Assembly (NCBI GenBank): GCA_963819785.1
Contig: CAWFXW010000026.1
Location: 558,001 to 622,000 of the forward strand
DNA from: Palsa-504 sp963819785
Lineage (GTDB): Bacteria; Actinomycetota; Actinomycetes; Streptosporangiales; Streptosporangiaceae
Direction: 5' to 3'
Length of the DNA: 64,000 bases
The notes under the pieces are model-generated. The model saw only the letters and a list, made by a program, of their open reading frames with translations. It did no database searches and was not told the DNA's origin. How positions within the stretch are numbered: position 1 is the first letter of the stretch; each line of letters starts with the position of its first letter. The position numbers and the translations under genes were made by a program. Of the stretch, positions 14,872 through 23,987 are shown one piece after another.

Positions 14872-16317
14872 GTGACCCGTCACGCCCGTCCGGTTTCGCT
14901 GCCGCTTGTTCTGGGGCCTTCGGGTGCGCCGCTGCGGCACCGTGTCGCGGACGCGCTGATCGACCTGCTGCGCACCGGCTACCTGCGGCCGGGCGACACG
15001 CTGCCGGCCACCCGGGCGCTCGCCGCCGAGCTGGGCATCTCGCGGACCGCGGTGCTGGCGGCGTACGACGAACTGGCCGCGGCGGGGTTCGTGCACGCCG
15101 TCGGCGGCTCGTCCACGATCGTGTCACCGGGCGCCGGCCTGGCGGCCAGGGCCGGGGTGTCCTCGCACGTTCATGCGCCTTCGCCGGCGCCGGGTGTGCC
15201 GCCTGCCGGGCCGGCCAGGCCGCGGTGGAACCTGCTGCCCGGCTACCCCGACGCGGGCCTGATCGCGGCCGGGCACTGGCGCGCGGCGTGGCGAGCGGCG
15301 GCCGCGGACCCGGTCGCCAGCGGTCTCCCCTTCGACTCCTTCGGCCAGCCGCTGCAGCAGGCCCTGGCCACGCACCTGCGCCGGACCCGGGGCGTGGCCG
15401 CCGATCCCGCGGACATCATCATGGTGCCCGGGGTGTCGGCCGGGCTGCGCGCACTGGTTCTCGCGGCGGGCCTGGCGGGGCGCCCGGTCGCGTTCGAGGA
15501 GCCGGGCTATCCGGAGGGACGGCGCGCGCTGCAGGCCGCGGGCGCGGTCATCCGGCCGGTCCCGGTCGACGAGGAGGGCCTGGTCGCGGGCGGCCTGGTC
15601 GCGGGCGACGCCGCCGCCTACACCACGCCGGCCCACCAGTTCCCGCTCGGCGCGCGGTTGTCCGCGGCCCGGCGCGCGGCCCTGATCGGCTGGGCCCGCC
15701 GGGCCGGCGCGCTGGTGATCGAGGACGATTACGACGGGGAGTTCCGCTACGACGTGCGCGGGCTGCCCGCGCTGCACAGCATGACCGGCGGCCCGGACGT
15801 CGTGGCCTACCTCGGCACCGCGTCGAAGATCCTGTCTCCCGGGCTCCGGCTGGCCTGGATGATCGCGCCGCCGGGGCTGCGCCAGCCGGTCCTTGACGCG
15901 CTCTCGGTGACCGACGAGCGGATCAGCGCGCCGGCCGCTGGGGCGATGGCTCATTTCATCGGGTCCGGGCATCTGGCCGCGCACCTGGCCCGGGCGGCGC
16001 GGACCTACGCGGCCCGGCGCCGCGCGCTGATCGCGGGCCTGCGGCCGCTGGGGCTGCGGGTCAGCGGCGTGGACGCGGGGCTGCACCTGGTGGCCGACCT
16101 GCCACCGGGGGTAGACGAGGGCGAGGTGCAGGCCCGTCTTTTGCGGTCGGGTCTGGCGGTGGACGTGCTTGGCCAGTTCAGCACCGAGCCGCTGGACCGG
16201 CGGGCGCTGGTCTGCGGTTACGCGCTGCTGCCGGAAACCCAGGCCGCCGCTGCGGCCGAGGTGATCGGGTCAGCCGTCGCGGCCGGGGTACCGGGTCAGC
16301 CGCCGCGGCCGAGGTGA
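14872..16317 (+). CDS. MocR-family regulator (GntR HTH + aminotransferase-like domain)
   Basis: 481 residues from GTG 14872. Residues about 20-85 are a GntR winged helix (LIDLLRTGYLRPGDTLPATR then LGISRTAVLAAYDELAA). Residues about 120-475 are a fold-type I PLP domain with IIMVPGVSAGLRALVL, VIEDDYDGEFRYD and the PLP lysine in YLGTASKILSPGLRLAW. Such proteins regulate vitamin B6, amine or GABA metabolism using PLP as effector. It is divergent from the PNPOx-like gene, the likely target. The catalytic lysine is intact, so it can bind PLP. Confidence 0.9.
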   Translation: MTRHARPVSLPLVLGPSGAPLRHRVADALIDLLRTGYLRPGDTLPATRALAAELGISRTAVLAAYDELAAAGFVHAVGGSSTIVSPGAGLAARAGVSSHVHAPSPAPGVPPAGPARPRWNLLPGYPDAGLIAAGHWRAAWRAAAADPVASGLPFDSFGQPLQQALATHLRRTRGVAADPADIIMVPGVSAGLRALVLAAGLAGRPVAFEEPGYPEGRRALQAAGAVIRPVPVDEEGLVAGGLVAGDAAAYTTPAHQFPLGARLSAARRAALIGWARRAGALVIEDDYDGEFRYDVRGLPALHSMTGGPDVVAYLGTASKILSPGLRLAWMIAPPGLRQPVLDALSVTDERISAPAAGAMAHFIGSGHLAAHLARAARTYAARRRALIAGLRPLGLRVSGVDAGLHLVADLPPGVDEGEVQARLLRSGLAVDVLGQFSTEPLDRRALVCGYALLPETQAAAAAEVIGSAVAAGVPGQPPRPR

Positions 16318-16385
16318 CCGGGTCAGCTGCCGCGATCTGGCTGCGGCTGGAGAACCCGGCGGCCTAATAGCTGCTTGGTACTTGG

Positions 16386-17306
16386 TCAGTAGCCCTGGCC
16401 GGGATCGAGCAGGCCGATGAGTTCGGTCCCGGCGGCCAGGCGATCCACATTCTCCGCGATCCGGCCGGCCAACAGGGGCTGGGTCATCTCCTCGGTGTCC
16501 GCGGTGTGCGGCGTGATGAGGCAGTTGTCCAGGTCCCAGAGGGGGTGGCCGGCCGGAAGCGGTTCGGGATCGGTCACGTCCAGCGCGGCGCCGCCGATCT
16601 GGCCCTTTTCCAGGGCCGCGGTGAGCGCTCCGGTGTCGATCACGCCGCCGCGGGCCACGTTGACCAGCCAGGCATCCGGCGCCATGGCGGCCAGCTCGGC
16701 CTGGCCGATCAGGCCGCGAGTCCGCGGGGTGAGCGCCACCGTGATCACGACGGCCCGCGCTCCGGGCAGGGCGTCGGCCAGCCGCTCGGTGGTGACCGTC
16801 CGCGCGGCGCCGGGCACGGGCTCGGGCTGCCGCCTGACGACGGTGACCGGCGTGCCGAACGGCTCGAGCAGGCGCATCAGCACGGTGGCGATGCCGCCCG
16901 CGCCGACCACGGTGACCGGCTGGCCGAACAGGCTCTCCCCGGCGGGCTGGCCCCAGGTCCTCGCCCGGGCCCGGACCTTCAGCAGACGCAAGCCGGCCAG
17001 GATGAGCGCGAGCGCGTGCTCGGCGACCGGTTCGGCGTACGCGCCCTTGGCCGACGTCCACCGCCGCCGCGGGTCGACCACTCCGGCCTGGAACGCTCGT
17101 TCCACGCCGGCCTGCGGCAGCTGGATCCAGGTGATGGCCGGCCGGGTGGCCAGCGCCGAACGCAGGGCGTCCATGGCGCCGCCGTCCGTCCAGACCAGGC
17201 CCTCGGGGTCCTGGTCCAGCGTCACGACCTGCCCGCCGCCGCGGCGGATCGCCTCGTCGGCCCAGGGCGCGGGCCCGGGCCCGACCGCGATACGGGGCGC
17301 GTTCAC
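16386..17306 (-). CDS. D-2-hydroxyacid dehydrogenase (glyoxylate/hydroxypyruvate reductase-like)
   Basis: 306 residues. The NAD(P)-binding segment is PVTVVGAGGIATVLMRLLEP, and the catalytic triad motifs are present: VNVARGGVIDT (Arg), DVTDPEPLPAGHPLW (Glu) and CLITPHTADT (His). The length fits the D-2-hydroxyacid dehydrogenase family. Its start overlaps the stop of the glycerate kinase gene by 4 bp (ATGA). In that context a hydroxypyruvate or glyoxylate reductase role is likely: it would make D-glycerate for the kinase upstream. This is inferred from the neighbour. Confidence 0.85.
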   Translation of the reverse strand: MNAPRIAVGPGPAPWADEAIRRGGGQVVTLDQDPEGLVWTDGGAMDALRSALATRPAITWIQLPQAGVERAFQAGVVDPRRRWTSAKGAYAEPVAEHALALILAGLRLLKVRARARTWGQPAGESLFGQPVTVVGAGGIATVLMRLLEPFGTPVTVVRRQPEPVPGAARTVTTERLADALPGARAVVITVALTPRTRGLIGQAELAAMAPDAWLVNVARGGVIDTGALTAALEKGQIGGAALDVTDPEPLPAGHPLWDLDNCLITPHTADTEEMTQPLLAGRIAENVDRLAAGTELIGLLDPGQGY

Positions 17307-18583
17307 GACACCCCGATGATGATCAGGTCGTTGGCGTTGGTCCGCGTGGCACCGGTCAGCACGGCATCCCCGCAGGCCTCAAGGAGCGCCGTCGTGGCAT
17401 GGTCCACCAATCCCTTCCGCAAGCTCAGTCCCTGATCCCCGGCCCGCGCGGCGGTGGAGGAGTCCACCAGCCCGCCCGCGATCGCGGTGCCGCCGTCCGA
17501 GCCGTCCGTATCGGCGAACAATGCCACGATCCCCGGCGCGCCGTCGAGAGCCAGCGCCGCACCGACCGCGGCTTCCTGGCTCGGCCCGCCCCGGCCGAAC
17601 CGCGCGTCCGCGTCCGGGCCTAGGTTGACTGTGCACTCGCCGCCGCACGCCACCACGACCGTACCGCGCGGCCAGGGCGAGCCGGTGGCCCGGGACTCCC
17701 GGGCCAAGGTCGCCAGGACGCGTCCGACGGTCGCGGCCTCCCCCTCCAGCGCTCCGCCCAGCCGCACGCCGGAGAACCCGCGGGCCTCGGCGGCCTTGAG
17801 GACGGCTTCGGTCCCGTCCTCGCCGCGCGCGAGCAGCACGCTGTGGATGTCGGCGCCGCCGACGTCCGGCGACTCCGCCGTCGCTTCGGTGACCAGGTAA
17901 CGGCGCACCGATTCCGGCACCCGGTCCAGCAGCTCCCACTCCCTGAGCACGGACAGCGCGTCGGCCACGGTGGAGGTGTCCTGGACGGTGGGGTCGGTGA
18001 TGTAGTCCAGCGGGTCGCCGACCACGTCGGAGACGCTCAGGTTGAGGATCCGGGCCGGGGCGATGGCCCGGGCCAGCCGGCCGCCCTTGATCAGCGACAC
18101 GTGCTTGCGCACGGTGTTGATCTCGACCACGGACATGCCGGAGGACAGCAACAGCCGGTGCAGCCGGGCCTTGTCGGCGGGAGAGACGCCGGGCGGGGGG
18201 AGGCTGGCCAGCGCTGAGCTGCCCCCGGTGAAGACGCAGATGGCCAGGTCCCGCTCGCCGAGGCGGGCGGCCTGCTCGAGCAGGGCCTCCGCTCCGGCCA
18301 CGCTGGCCGGGCCGGGGATCGGGTGCTCGCCGGGTAGGACCGTCAGGCGGCCGATGGGTGTTTTCTCGGCACGCGGTACCACCACGACCCCGCCGTCAAG
18401 CCGGGGCCCGAGCAGCTGCTCCAGGGCCATGGCCAGCTCCGCGCTGGCCTTGCCGGCGCCCAGCAGGACCAGGCGCTGCGCCGCGGACAGATCGTAGCTC
18501 CGGCCGCCCGCGATCAGGTCCGTGCCGTCCAGCGCTACCGAGCGGCGAAGGCCTGCCGACGGGCTCAGTGCGGTCAGGGCCAC
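17303..18583 (-). CDS. Glycerate 2-kinase (MOFRL/TtuD-type)
   Basis: At least 426 residues. Type II glycerate kinase features are LVLLGAGKASAELAMALEQL, LAICVFTGGSSALASLPPPG, the KHVSLIKGGRLARAI segment, and the MOFRL C-terminal part (VVVACGGECTVNLG, LFADTDGSDGGTAIAGGLVD). It phosphorylates D-glycerate to 2-phosphoglycerate. GTG 18583 is the first usable start, but family-like residues (LRATVLDLAEVALTAL) begin about 12 codons upstream in the same frame with no start codon. The original N-terminus therefore seems lost at the junction with the enolase fragment. Coupled to the dehydrogenase gene downstream. Confidence 0.85.
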   Translation of the reverse strand: MALTALSPSAGLRRSVALDGTDLIAGGRSYDLSAAQRLVLLGAGKASAELAMALEQLLGPRLDGGVVVVPRAEKTPIGRLTVLPGEHPIPGPASVAGAEALLEQAARLGERDLAICVFTGGSSALASLPPPGVSPADKARLHRLLLSSGMSVVEINTVRKHVSLIKGGRLARAIAPARILNLSVSDVVGDPLDYITDPTVQDTSTVADALSVLREWELLDRVPESVRRYLVTEATAESPDVGGADIHSVLLARGEDGTEAVLKAAEARGFSGVRLGGALEGEAATVGRVLATLARESRATGSPWPRGTVVVACGGECTVNLGPDADARFGRGGPSQEAAVGAALALDGAPGIVALFADTDGSDGGTAIAGGLVDSSTAARAGDQGLSLRKGLVDHATTALLEACGDAVLTGATRTNANDLIIIGVS

Positions 18584-18614
18584 CTCGGCCAGATCCAGGA
18601 CGGTGGCGCGCAGC

Positions 18615-18998
18615 TCACAATCGCCGTGGTCGGTCAGCCAGGGACACGCCGAGCAGCGCGTTGGCCCCCAGGCGGCTGCGGTCCGGCGTGCCGTCCAGTT
18701 CCACCAGGCGCAGGTCGAGCTGGCGCTGCGGCACGACCGGGAAGCCGGCCAGCGCCGGGCCCAGCACGTCCCGGACGTTGCTGACCGCCTGCCGGACGCC
18801 GTAACCGCCGAAGCGGCGGCCGCCGTCGCGCAGCTCGACCGGTTCGTGGCGGCCCCGCGACCGGCCCGCCGGAACGTCGGCCCGGCCCAGGAACATATCG
18901 TCGATCACGACGTCGACCTGAACCGTGGGCAGGCCACGGCAGTCCAGGACCTCGCGGGCTCGTATCGCGCTGATCTGCAGTTTGGTGAGCACCTTCAA
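18615..18998 (-). pseudogene. Enolase N-terminal domain fragment
   Basis: 127 residues from TTG 18998 (GTG 18992 is an alternative). It aligns with the enolase N-domain: ISAIRAREVLDCRGLPTVQV, GRADVPAGRSRGRHEPVELR, and IELDGTP-like LVELDGTPDRSRLGANALLG. It stops just after GVSLA, at TGA 18617-18615. The TIM-barrel domain with all catalytic Lys/Glu residues is missing, so it cannot be a working enolase. In several places it also lacks usual N-domain residues (Cys for Ser in LDSRG; ASTG is SRGR). It directly precedes glycerate kinase, whose product is the enolase substrate, so it may be a remnant of a once-complete neighbour or a repurposed small protein. Confidence 0.75.
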
Positions 18999-19068
18999 CT
19001 CCGGCTGGCGGATCGTGAGCGTGTTGGTACGTGCGGGCGGCCCCGCTTGACAGGCTAATCCGCGGATC

Positions 19069-19090
19069 GTCAGAATGTCAACAGTCTGAC
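19069..19090. promoter_or_regulatory. Inverted repeat upstream of the GntR gene
   Basis: GTCAGA-N10-TCTGAC, with TGTCA-N6-TGACA nested inside (19076-19091). It lies in the divergent gap between the enolase fragment and the GntR-type regulator and has the size and A/T-centred symmetry of FadR/GntR operators. Confidence 0.5.
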
Positions 19091-19150
19091 AATTGAGGTG
19101 GGCATCGCGGGCTGGACCCTGACTGGTGGTGACATGAGTACGATCGGCAG

Positions 19151-19820
19151 ATGAGCATGGGCGATGTGCTTGAGCCGCTGCGCCGGGACTCCACGCCGGA
19201 GCGGATCGCCCAACAGCTGCGCTCGGGGATCGTCACCGGCCGGCTGAGCACCGGGTCAGGCCCTGCGAGAGGTCGAGATCGCCCGCCAGCTCGGGGTCAG
19301 CCGGGGTCCGGTCCGGGAGGCGTTCCAGCGGCTGATCCAGGAGGGCCTGCTCGATGCGCACCCGGCCCGCGGCGTCTTCGTCCCGCAGCTGGCCGCGGAC
19401 GACATCGCCGACCTGTACCTGGCCCGGGGCGCGGTGGAGATAGCCGCCGCCCAGCTGCTGGCCACCTCCGGAACGCCCGAAGCCTTGGCCGCCCTGTCCG
19501 CGGCGCTCAATGAGCTCCGGGCCGCGCCGGCTGACGACTGGGACGAGCTGGCCCGCCTGGACCTACGGCTGCACGAGGTGCTGGTGCGTAGCACCGGCAG
19601 CAAGCGGCTGGCCCGGATGTTCGGCACACTGGCGGCCGAGACCCGGCTGTGCATGGTCGCGCTCGAGTCCTTCTACCCGCGGCGGACCGACATGGTCACC
19701 GAGCACGCGGAGATCGTCGAGGCGATCCGGCAGGGCGACGCGGCGACCGCCACCCGGCTGCTCGAACGGCACATGAGCGACTCCGTGCAGCGCCTCGCCG
19801 GCTCGGTGCCCGGTACGTGA
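19151..19820 (+). pseudogene. GntR-family (FadR/FCD-type) regulator, one frameshift
   Basis: The N-terminus (SMGDVLEPLRRDSTPERIAQ then LRSGIVTGRLSTG) leaves frame near 19255. Removing one base there continues as ALREVEIARQLGVSRGPVRE, AFQRLIQEGLLDAHPARGVF and the FCD domain (YLARGAVEIAAAQ, RLDLRLHEVLVRSTGS, HAEIVEAIRQGDAATATRLL). So the whole protein is present but split by a single inserted base. It probably controls the adjacent dehydrogenase/glycerate kinase operon, as FCD regulators often do for hydroxyacid metabolism. A sequencing error is possible. Confidence 0.75.
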
Positions 19821-19869
19821 GCCTGCTGGGCGCCCGCTAGCCCTGGTTACACATCGGCACGGGGCGGGG

Positions 19870-21454
19870 TTAGGCGGGGTTGAGGAGGTGGTGGGCGGAG
19901 ACTAGCTGGGTGGACAGTTCGCGGTAGCCGTAGTCGTCGAACAGGACGGTGAGGCGGTCGGCTTCGGCTTCTAGGACCAGGCCGGGGCCCCATTGGTGGT
20001 GGCTGACGCGCTCGCCGGGCGAGAACGTCCCGGCGGGGACGACCGGGCGGGACGTGCCGGCGTCGCAGTTGTCGCAGTTCTGGCAGGCCTGCGATACCTC
20101 CTCGCCGAAGTAGCGCAGCAGGAACCGGCGCCGGCAGTCGGTCATCTCCGCGAACCGGCGCATCATCTCCACCCGCGACCGCTCGACCGAGCGGTGGTGC
20201 TTGGCCACTTCCAGGGCCCGGGCCGCGGCCTGCGCCGGGGCGCGCCGGCCGGGAGCGGGCTCGACCTGGCGGCCGAGCCGGACCGCGCCGACCACCTCCA
20301 GCACATCGAGCAGTTCGGCGAGCCGGCCGGACGGCAGCTGGGTGCGGTCGGCCAGCTCGCGCCTGGTCAGCGGGCGGTCCACCGCGGCGGCGACGGCGGC
20401 CAGGTCGTCCTGGCCGGGCATGCCCGCCGGCGAAGAACCGGACCAGGCCCAGGTCCTCGGCCCGGTAGCAGCAGATCGCGGTGGCCGGGCGGCCGTCACG
20501 GCCGCAGCGGCCGATCTCCTGGTAGTACTCATCCAGGGAGCCGGGGACCGAGGCGTGCACGACGAATCGCACGTCGGGCCGGTCCATGCCCATGCCGAAC
20601 GCGCTGGTGGCCACGATGGTGGCGCCGTCCTCGAAGACCCGCTGGGCGGCCAGCCGGTCGGCCCGGGACAGGCCACCGTGGTAGTAACGGACACCGAGCA
20701 GCGCGGCGTAGGCCTCGGCCTGGCCCCGGGTGGCGGTGTACACCAGGCCCGAGCCGGCCTGCTCGCGCACCGCGGCCAGCACGGCCGCCCGCTGGTCGTC
20801 GGCACGATGGAAGGAGCGCACCGCCAGATGGATCTCGGGCCGGTCGAAGTCTCGAATGACCTGGAGCGGATCATGCAGGCCGAGCCGGCCGGCGATCTCC
20901 TGGCGGACCGGCGGGGCGGCGGTGGCGGTCAGCGCGGCCACCGCGGGCCGGGTCGGGAACGCCTCGATGATCCCGCCCAGCCGCAGGTAGTCGGGGCGAA
21001 AGTCGTGACCCCAGGACGCGATGCAGTGCGCCTCGTCCACTGCGAACAGCCGGACCGGCGCCCGGGCCAGGTGGTCCCGCACGTCGTCGCGGGCCAGCTG
21101 TTCGGGCCCCAGGAAGATGAAGCCGGTCCCGCCGCCGGCCAGCAGCGCCTCGGCCTCGCGGCGGGCGGGCGCGCCGGACAAGGCGTTGACCGCGATGGCG
21201 GTCAGGCCCCGCGCCCGCAGCGCGTCGGCCTGCTCGCGCTGCAGGGCCAGCAGCGGAGAGACCACCACGGCCGGGCCGCCCAGGGCGACCGCGGCGATCT
21301 GGTAGATGGCCGACTTTCCGGCGCCGCTGGGCAAGATGGCCAGGCAGTCGCGGCCGCCGGCCAGCGCCGCGGCGGCCTCCAGCTGACCGGGCCGCAGCTC
21401 GGGGTAGCCGAAGACATCGCGGGCGATCTGCCGGACCGGGGGCGTGATCTCCAT
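19870..21454 (-). pseudogene. RecQ-type ATP-dependent DNA helicase, one frameshift
   Basis: Start ATG 21454. Motif I is LAILPSGAGKSAIYQIA, motif II FAVDEAHCIASWGHDFRPDY, motif III AALTATAAPP, and motif VI YYQEIGRCGRDGRPA. Near 20421 an extra G (GGCGGGC for GGCGGC) shifts the frame. The C-terminal half continues in the next frame as MPGQDDLAAVAAAVDRPLTR, the zinc cluster EVSQACQNCDNCD and a final GERVSHHQWGPGLVLEAEAD segment, ending at 19870. RecQ helicases unwind forks and recombination intermediates. With the shift, the zinc/RQC region is lost; a sequencing error is a serious alternative. Lies 4 bp downstream of the acetyltransferase. Confidence 0.8.
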
Positions 21455-21458
21455 GAGG

Positions 21459-22022
21459 TCAGCTTGCCGGATCCGCCCGGCGCGACGACCATTCGCCGGA
21501 CAGCTGGCTAAGGGTCACGCCGTCGGCGAAGCCGCCGCCGGTCCAGGCCACCTCGCGGGAGGTGCCCTCCAGGACGAAGCCGGCCCGGACCGCGGCGCCG
21601 ATCATCGCGTGGTTATCGGCCAGAGTGGTGATCTGGATCCGGTGCAGCCCGCGGATCCAGAAGCCGTAATGGCATAGCACACGGACGACGTCGGTGCCCA
21701 GGTGCCGCCCGCGGCAGGCCGGACGCAACACCAGCCCGATCTCGGCGTGGCGGTTGTGCAGGTCGATGCCGGACATCACGGCCTCCCCGGCCAGGTCCCC
21801 GGTGGCCAGCTCGACCACCGCGAAGCGGACCACCACCGCACGGTCCTCGGTCTTGCGGTACGGCGAGTCGGCGGCACCGGGTGTGAGCGGCACCCAGGGC
21901 TGGCCCGTGGCACGGGTCCGGGTCTCGACGTCGGCGTGGAGTTCGGTCTCGAAGATCTCGATGTCAGCCTCGGTGAGGGCACGCAGCCCGGTCAGCTTTC
22001 CTTGTAGCACGCGCCCCTTCAT
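21459..22022 (-). CDS. GNAT-family N-acetyltransferase (RimJ/RimL-like)
   Basis: 187 residues from ATG 22022. Opens with GKLTGLRALTEADIEIFETE; the acetyl-CoA-binding motif region is HAEIGLVLRPACRGRHLGTD, and motif B is FWIRGLHRIQITTLADNHAM followed by AAVRAGFVLEGTSREVAW. The layout matches acetyltransferase_3 members, which acetylate protein N-termini or small molecules. It is immediately upstream of the RecQ-type gene on the same strand and divergent from the PspA gene. Confidence 0.85.
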   Translation of the reverse strand: MKGRVLQGKLTGLRALTEADIEIFETELHADVETRTRATGQPWVPLTPGAADSPYRKTEDRAVVVRFAVVELATGDLAGEAVMSGIDLHNRHAEIGLVLRPACRGRHLGTDVVRVLCHYGFWIRGLHRIQITTLADNHAMIGAAVRAGFVLEGTSREVAWTGGGFADGVTLSQLSGEWSSRRADPAS

Positions 22023-22106
22023 ACCCCAAGCGCGGACTTGGCGTCGGGCGGCTAGATTTGCCGGTAAGAGCTGGCCGGTCACCGTCGACTAAGGAGCAGA
22101 TCGGAC

Positions 22107-22850
22107 ATGGCAACCCTCTTCCAGCGGGCCCGCGACATTCTCAACGCCAAGGCCAATAAGGCGCTCGATGCCGCGGAAAAGCCCGACGAAATGCTCGACC
22201 TGTCCTACGAGCAGATGCTCGACCAGCTCACCAAGGTGCGCCAGGCACTGGTGTCGGTGGCCGCCTCACGCAAGCAGCTCGAACTGCAGGAACAGCAGCT
22301 GCAGCACTCGGCGGACCACCTGCAGGACCAGGCCAAACGGGCGCTGGCCATCGGCCGGGAGGACCTGGCCCGCGAGGCGCTGTCCCGCAAGGCCGCGGCG
22401 CAGGCCCAGATCAGCCCGATGGAAGCGCAGCACCAGGAGCTCACCGACCAGGAGCAGAAGCTCGAGCAGACCCTGGCGGCGCTGCAGCAGCGGGTCAACA
22501 CGTTCCGGACCCAGAAGGAGACGCTGAAGGCCCAGTACACCGCGGCCAGCGCGATGACCTCGGTGAACGAGAGCGTGGCGGGCATCTCCGGCACGCTGTC
22601 GGATTCTGGCGCGGAGCTGGCCCGGGCCCAGGACAAGATCGCCCAGATGCAGGCGCGCGCGGGCGCGCTGGACGAGCTGCTGCAGTCCGGAGTGCTGGAG
22701 GACGTGGGCGGGGATACCGACGACATCCAGAAGGAACTCGATCAAGCCGGCACAGATGCTGACGTCGAAAGTGAGCTAACCGCGCTGAAGGCCCAGATCG
22801 AGCCGGGCAGCGCGCCGCAGGAGCTCACCAGCGGCGAGAGCGGCAGCTGA
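22107..22850 (+). CDS. pspA: PspA/IM30 (Vipp1)-family protein
   Basis: 247 residues, almost entirely coiled coil, opening with the family signature ATLFQRARDILNAKANKALD. Helical segments continue through YEQMLDQLTKVRQAL and REALSRKAAAQAQISPMEAQ to an acidic tail (DVESELTALKAQIEPG). PspA proteins polymerise on the inner leaflet under membrane stress and support membrane integrity. Length and motif match actinobacterial PspA well. Monocistronic; GGAG precedes ATG 22107. Confidence 0.9.
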   Translation: MATLFQRARDILNAKANKALDAAEKPDEMLDLSYEQMLDQLTKVRQALVSVAASRKQLELQEQQLQHSADHLQDQAKRALAIGREDLAREALSRKAAAQAQISPMEAQHQELTDQEQKLEQTLAALQQRVNTFRTQKETLKAQYTAASAMTSVNESVAGISGTLSDSGAELARAQDKIAQMQARAGALDELLQSGVLEDVGGDTDDIQKELDQAGTDADVESELTALKAQIEPGSAPQELTSGESGS

Positions 22851-23126
22851 GCGGGGACGATCCGGGCTGAACTAGGACTGTTTTTGGGTTGCCGGGGCAC
22901 GACCTTGGGTTTCTCGCTGAGAGTCCATGATTGTTCAAGAATCCGCCAAGTCCGCCAAAATTCGGTCAAGGACCTTCCTTTTGTTGGTTATGGTTCGTTA
23001 CTCTCACTTAGAGTCAACTCGTGGCGACCCCCAGCTAGCCCGACAAAAGACGACACAATCCATCGTGAGCAAGACCTGCTCCTGCGTCCCGCGTCGGGCC
23101 GGCTACCGACACCCAAAGGAGTCCGA
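22851..23126. other. Promoter-bearing intergenic region
   Basis: 275 bp with several A/T-rich patches (around 22920-23000) and an AAAGGAG ribosome binding site at 23114-23121 for the secreted peptidase. No repeats or frames of interest. Confidence 0.5.
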
Positions 23127-23915
23127 ATGCTACGACGATGGTGCATGGTCCTGGCCCTCGCGGTCTTGACGGCCGGCTTGGCCCTGACCGCGAACAGCGC
23201 GTCAGCCGCGCCCACCAGCGGGCCCAGCTTCTCCCCCGGCGGACTGATCCACCTGATGGGCGTGAGCGCCGCGCACACGCGTGGCCTCAGCTTCCAGGCG
23301 CAGAGTACGAACTGGTCCGGTTACGCGGGGACCACGGGCACGTACACCAGCGTCTCGGCCAGCTGGACGGAGCCGACCGGCACCTGCAGCCGGGGCGACC
23401 AGTACTCCTCCTTCTGGGTGGGGCTAGACGGCTACAACAGCTCGTCGGTGGAGCAGACCGGCAGCGAAGTCGACTGCGTAGGACGGACCGCGGAGTACTA
23501 CGCGTGGTACGAGATGTACCCGAGCGCGTCGGTGACCTACTCCAACACGGTCAGGCCCGGGGATCACTTCAACGCCTCGGTGACTTATCAGGGCAACAAC
23601 AGTTACAGCCTGTTCATCGCCGACACCACTCAGGGGTGGAGCCACACCACCGTCAAGAGCCTGGCCGGAGCGCCGCGCTCCTCGGCGGAGGTCATCATCG
23701 AGGCGCCGTGCTGCACGCGCTCCGGCGGCATCCTGCCGCTGGCTGACTTCGGCACGGCGAGCTTCACCAACTCCGACGCCAACGGCTCGCCCATCGGCAA
23801 CGCCGGCGGGGTAACCGAGATCACCATGATCAATAACTCCGGGCAAGCCAAGGACAGCATCTCGGCGCTCAGCGGCGGGACGAGCTTCAGCGGGACCTGG
23901 CTGCGTAGCAACTAG
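23127..23915 (+). CDS. Secreted G1-family (eqolisin-type) peptidase
   Basis: 262 residues. Signal peptide at about 1-27 (RRWCMVLALAVLTAGLALTA then NSASA). The mature domain has the G1/peptidase A4 landmarks: STNWSGYAG, QYSSFWVGLDGYNSSSVEQT (the catalytic Gln region), EYYAWYEMYPSASVTYS and SSAEVIIEAPCC (the catalytic Glu). G1 peptidases are acid-active Gln/Glu proteases best known from fungi, with bacterial members. The Cys pairs suggest disulfides. Preceded by AAAGGAG; followed by a strong bidirectional terminator. Confidence 0.85.
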   Translation: MLRRWCMVLALAVLTAGLALTANSASAAPTSGPSFSPGGLIHLMGVSAAHTRGLSFQAQSTNWSGYAGTTGTYTSVSASWTEPTGTCSRGDQYSSFWVGLDGYNSSSVEQTGSEVDCVGRTAEYYAWYEMYPSASVTYSNTVRPGDHFNASVTYQGNNSYSLFIADTTQGWSHTTVKSLAGAPRSSAEVIIEAPCCTRSGGILPLADFGTASFTNSDANGSPIGNAGGVTEITMINNSGQAKDSISALSGGTSFSGTWLRSN

Positions 23916-23936
23916 CGGATTTCCTTAACCGATTCC

Positions 23937-23970
23937 CTCGGCCCGGCTGCCTTCGGGTGGCCGGGTCGAG
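23937..23970. terminator. Bidirectional terminator with UUCG loop
   Basis: CTCGGCCCGGC, then TGCC-TTCG-GGTG, then GCCGGGTCGAG. The arms pair over about 15 positions (some G-T) and close on a cUUCGg tetraloop. It lies between the convergent peptidase and GH13 genes. Confidence 0.75.
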
Positions 23971-23987
23971 GCGTGCCGGGCCGCGTC

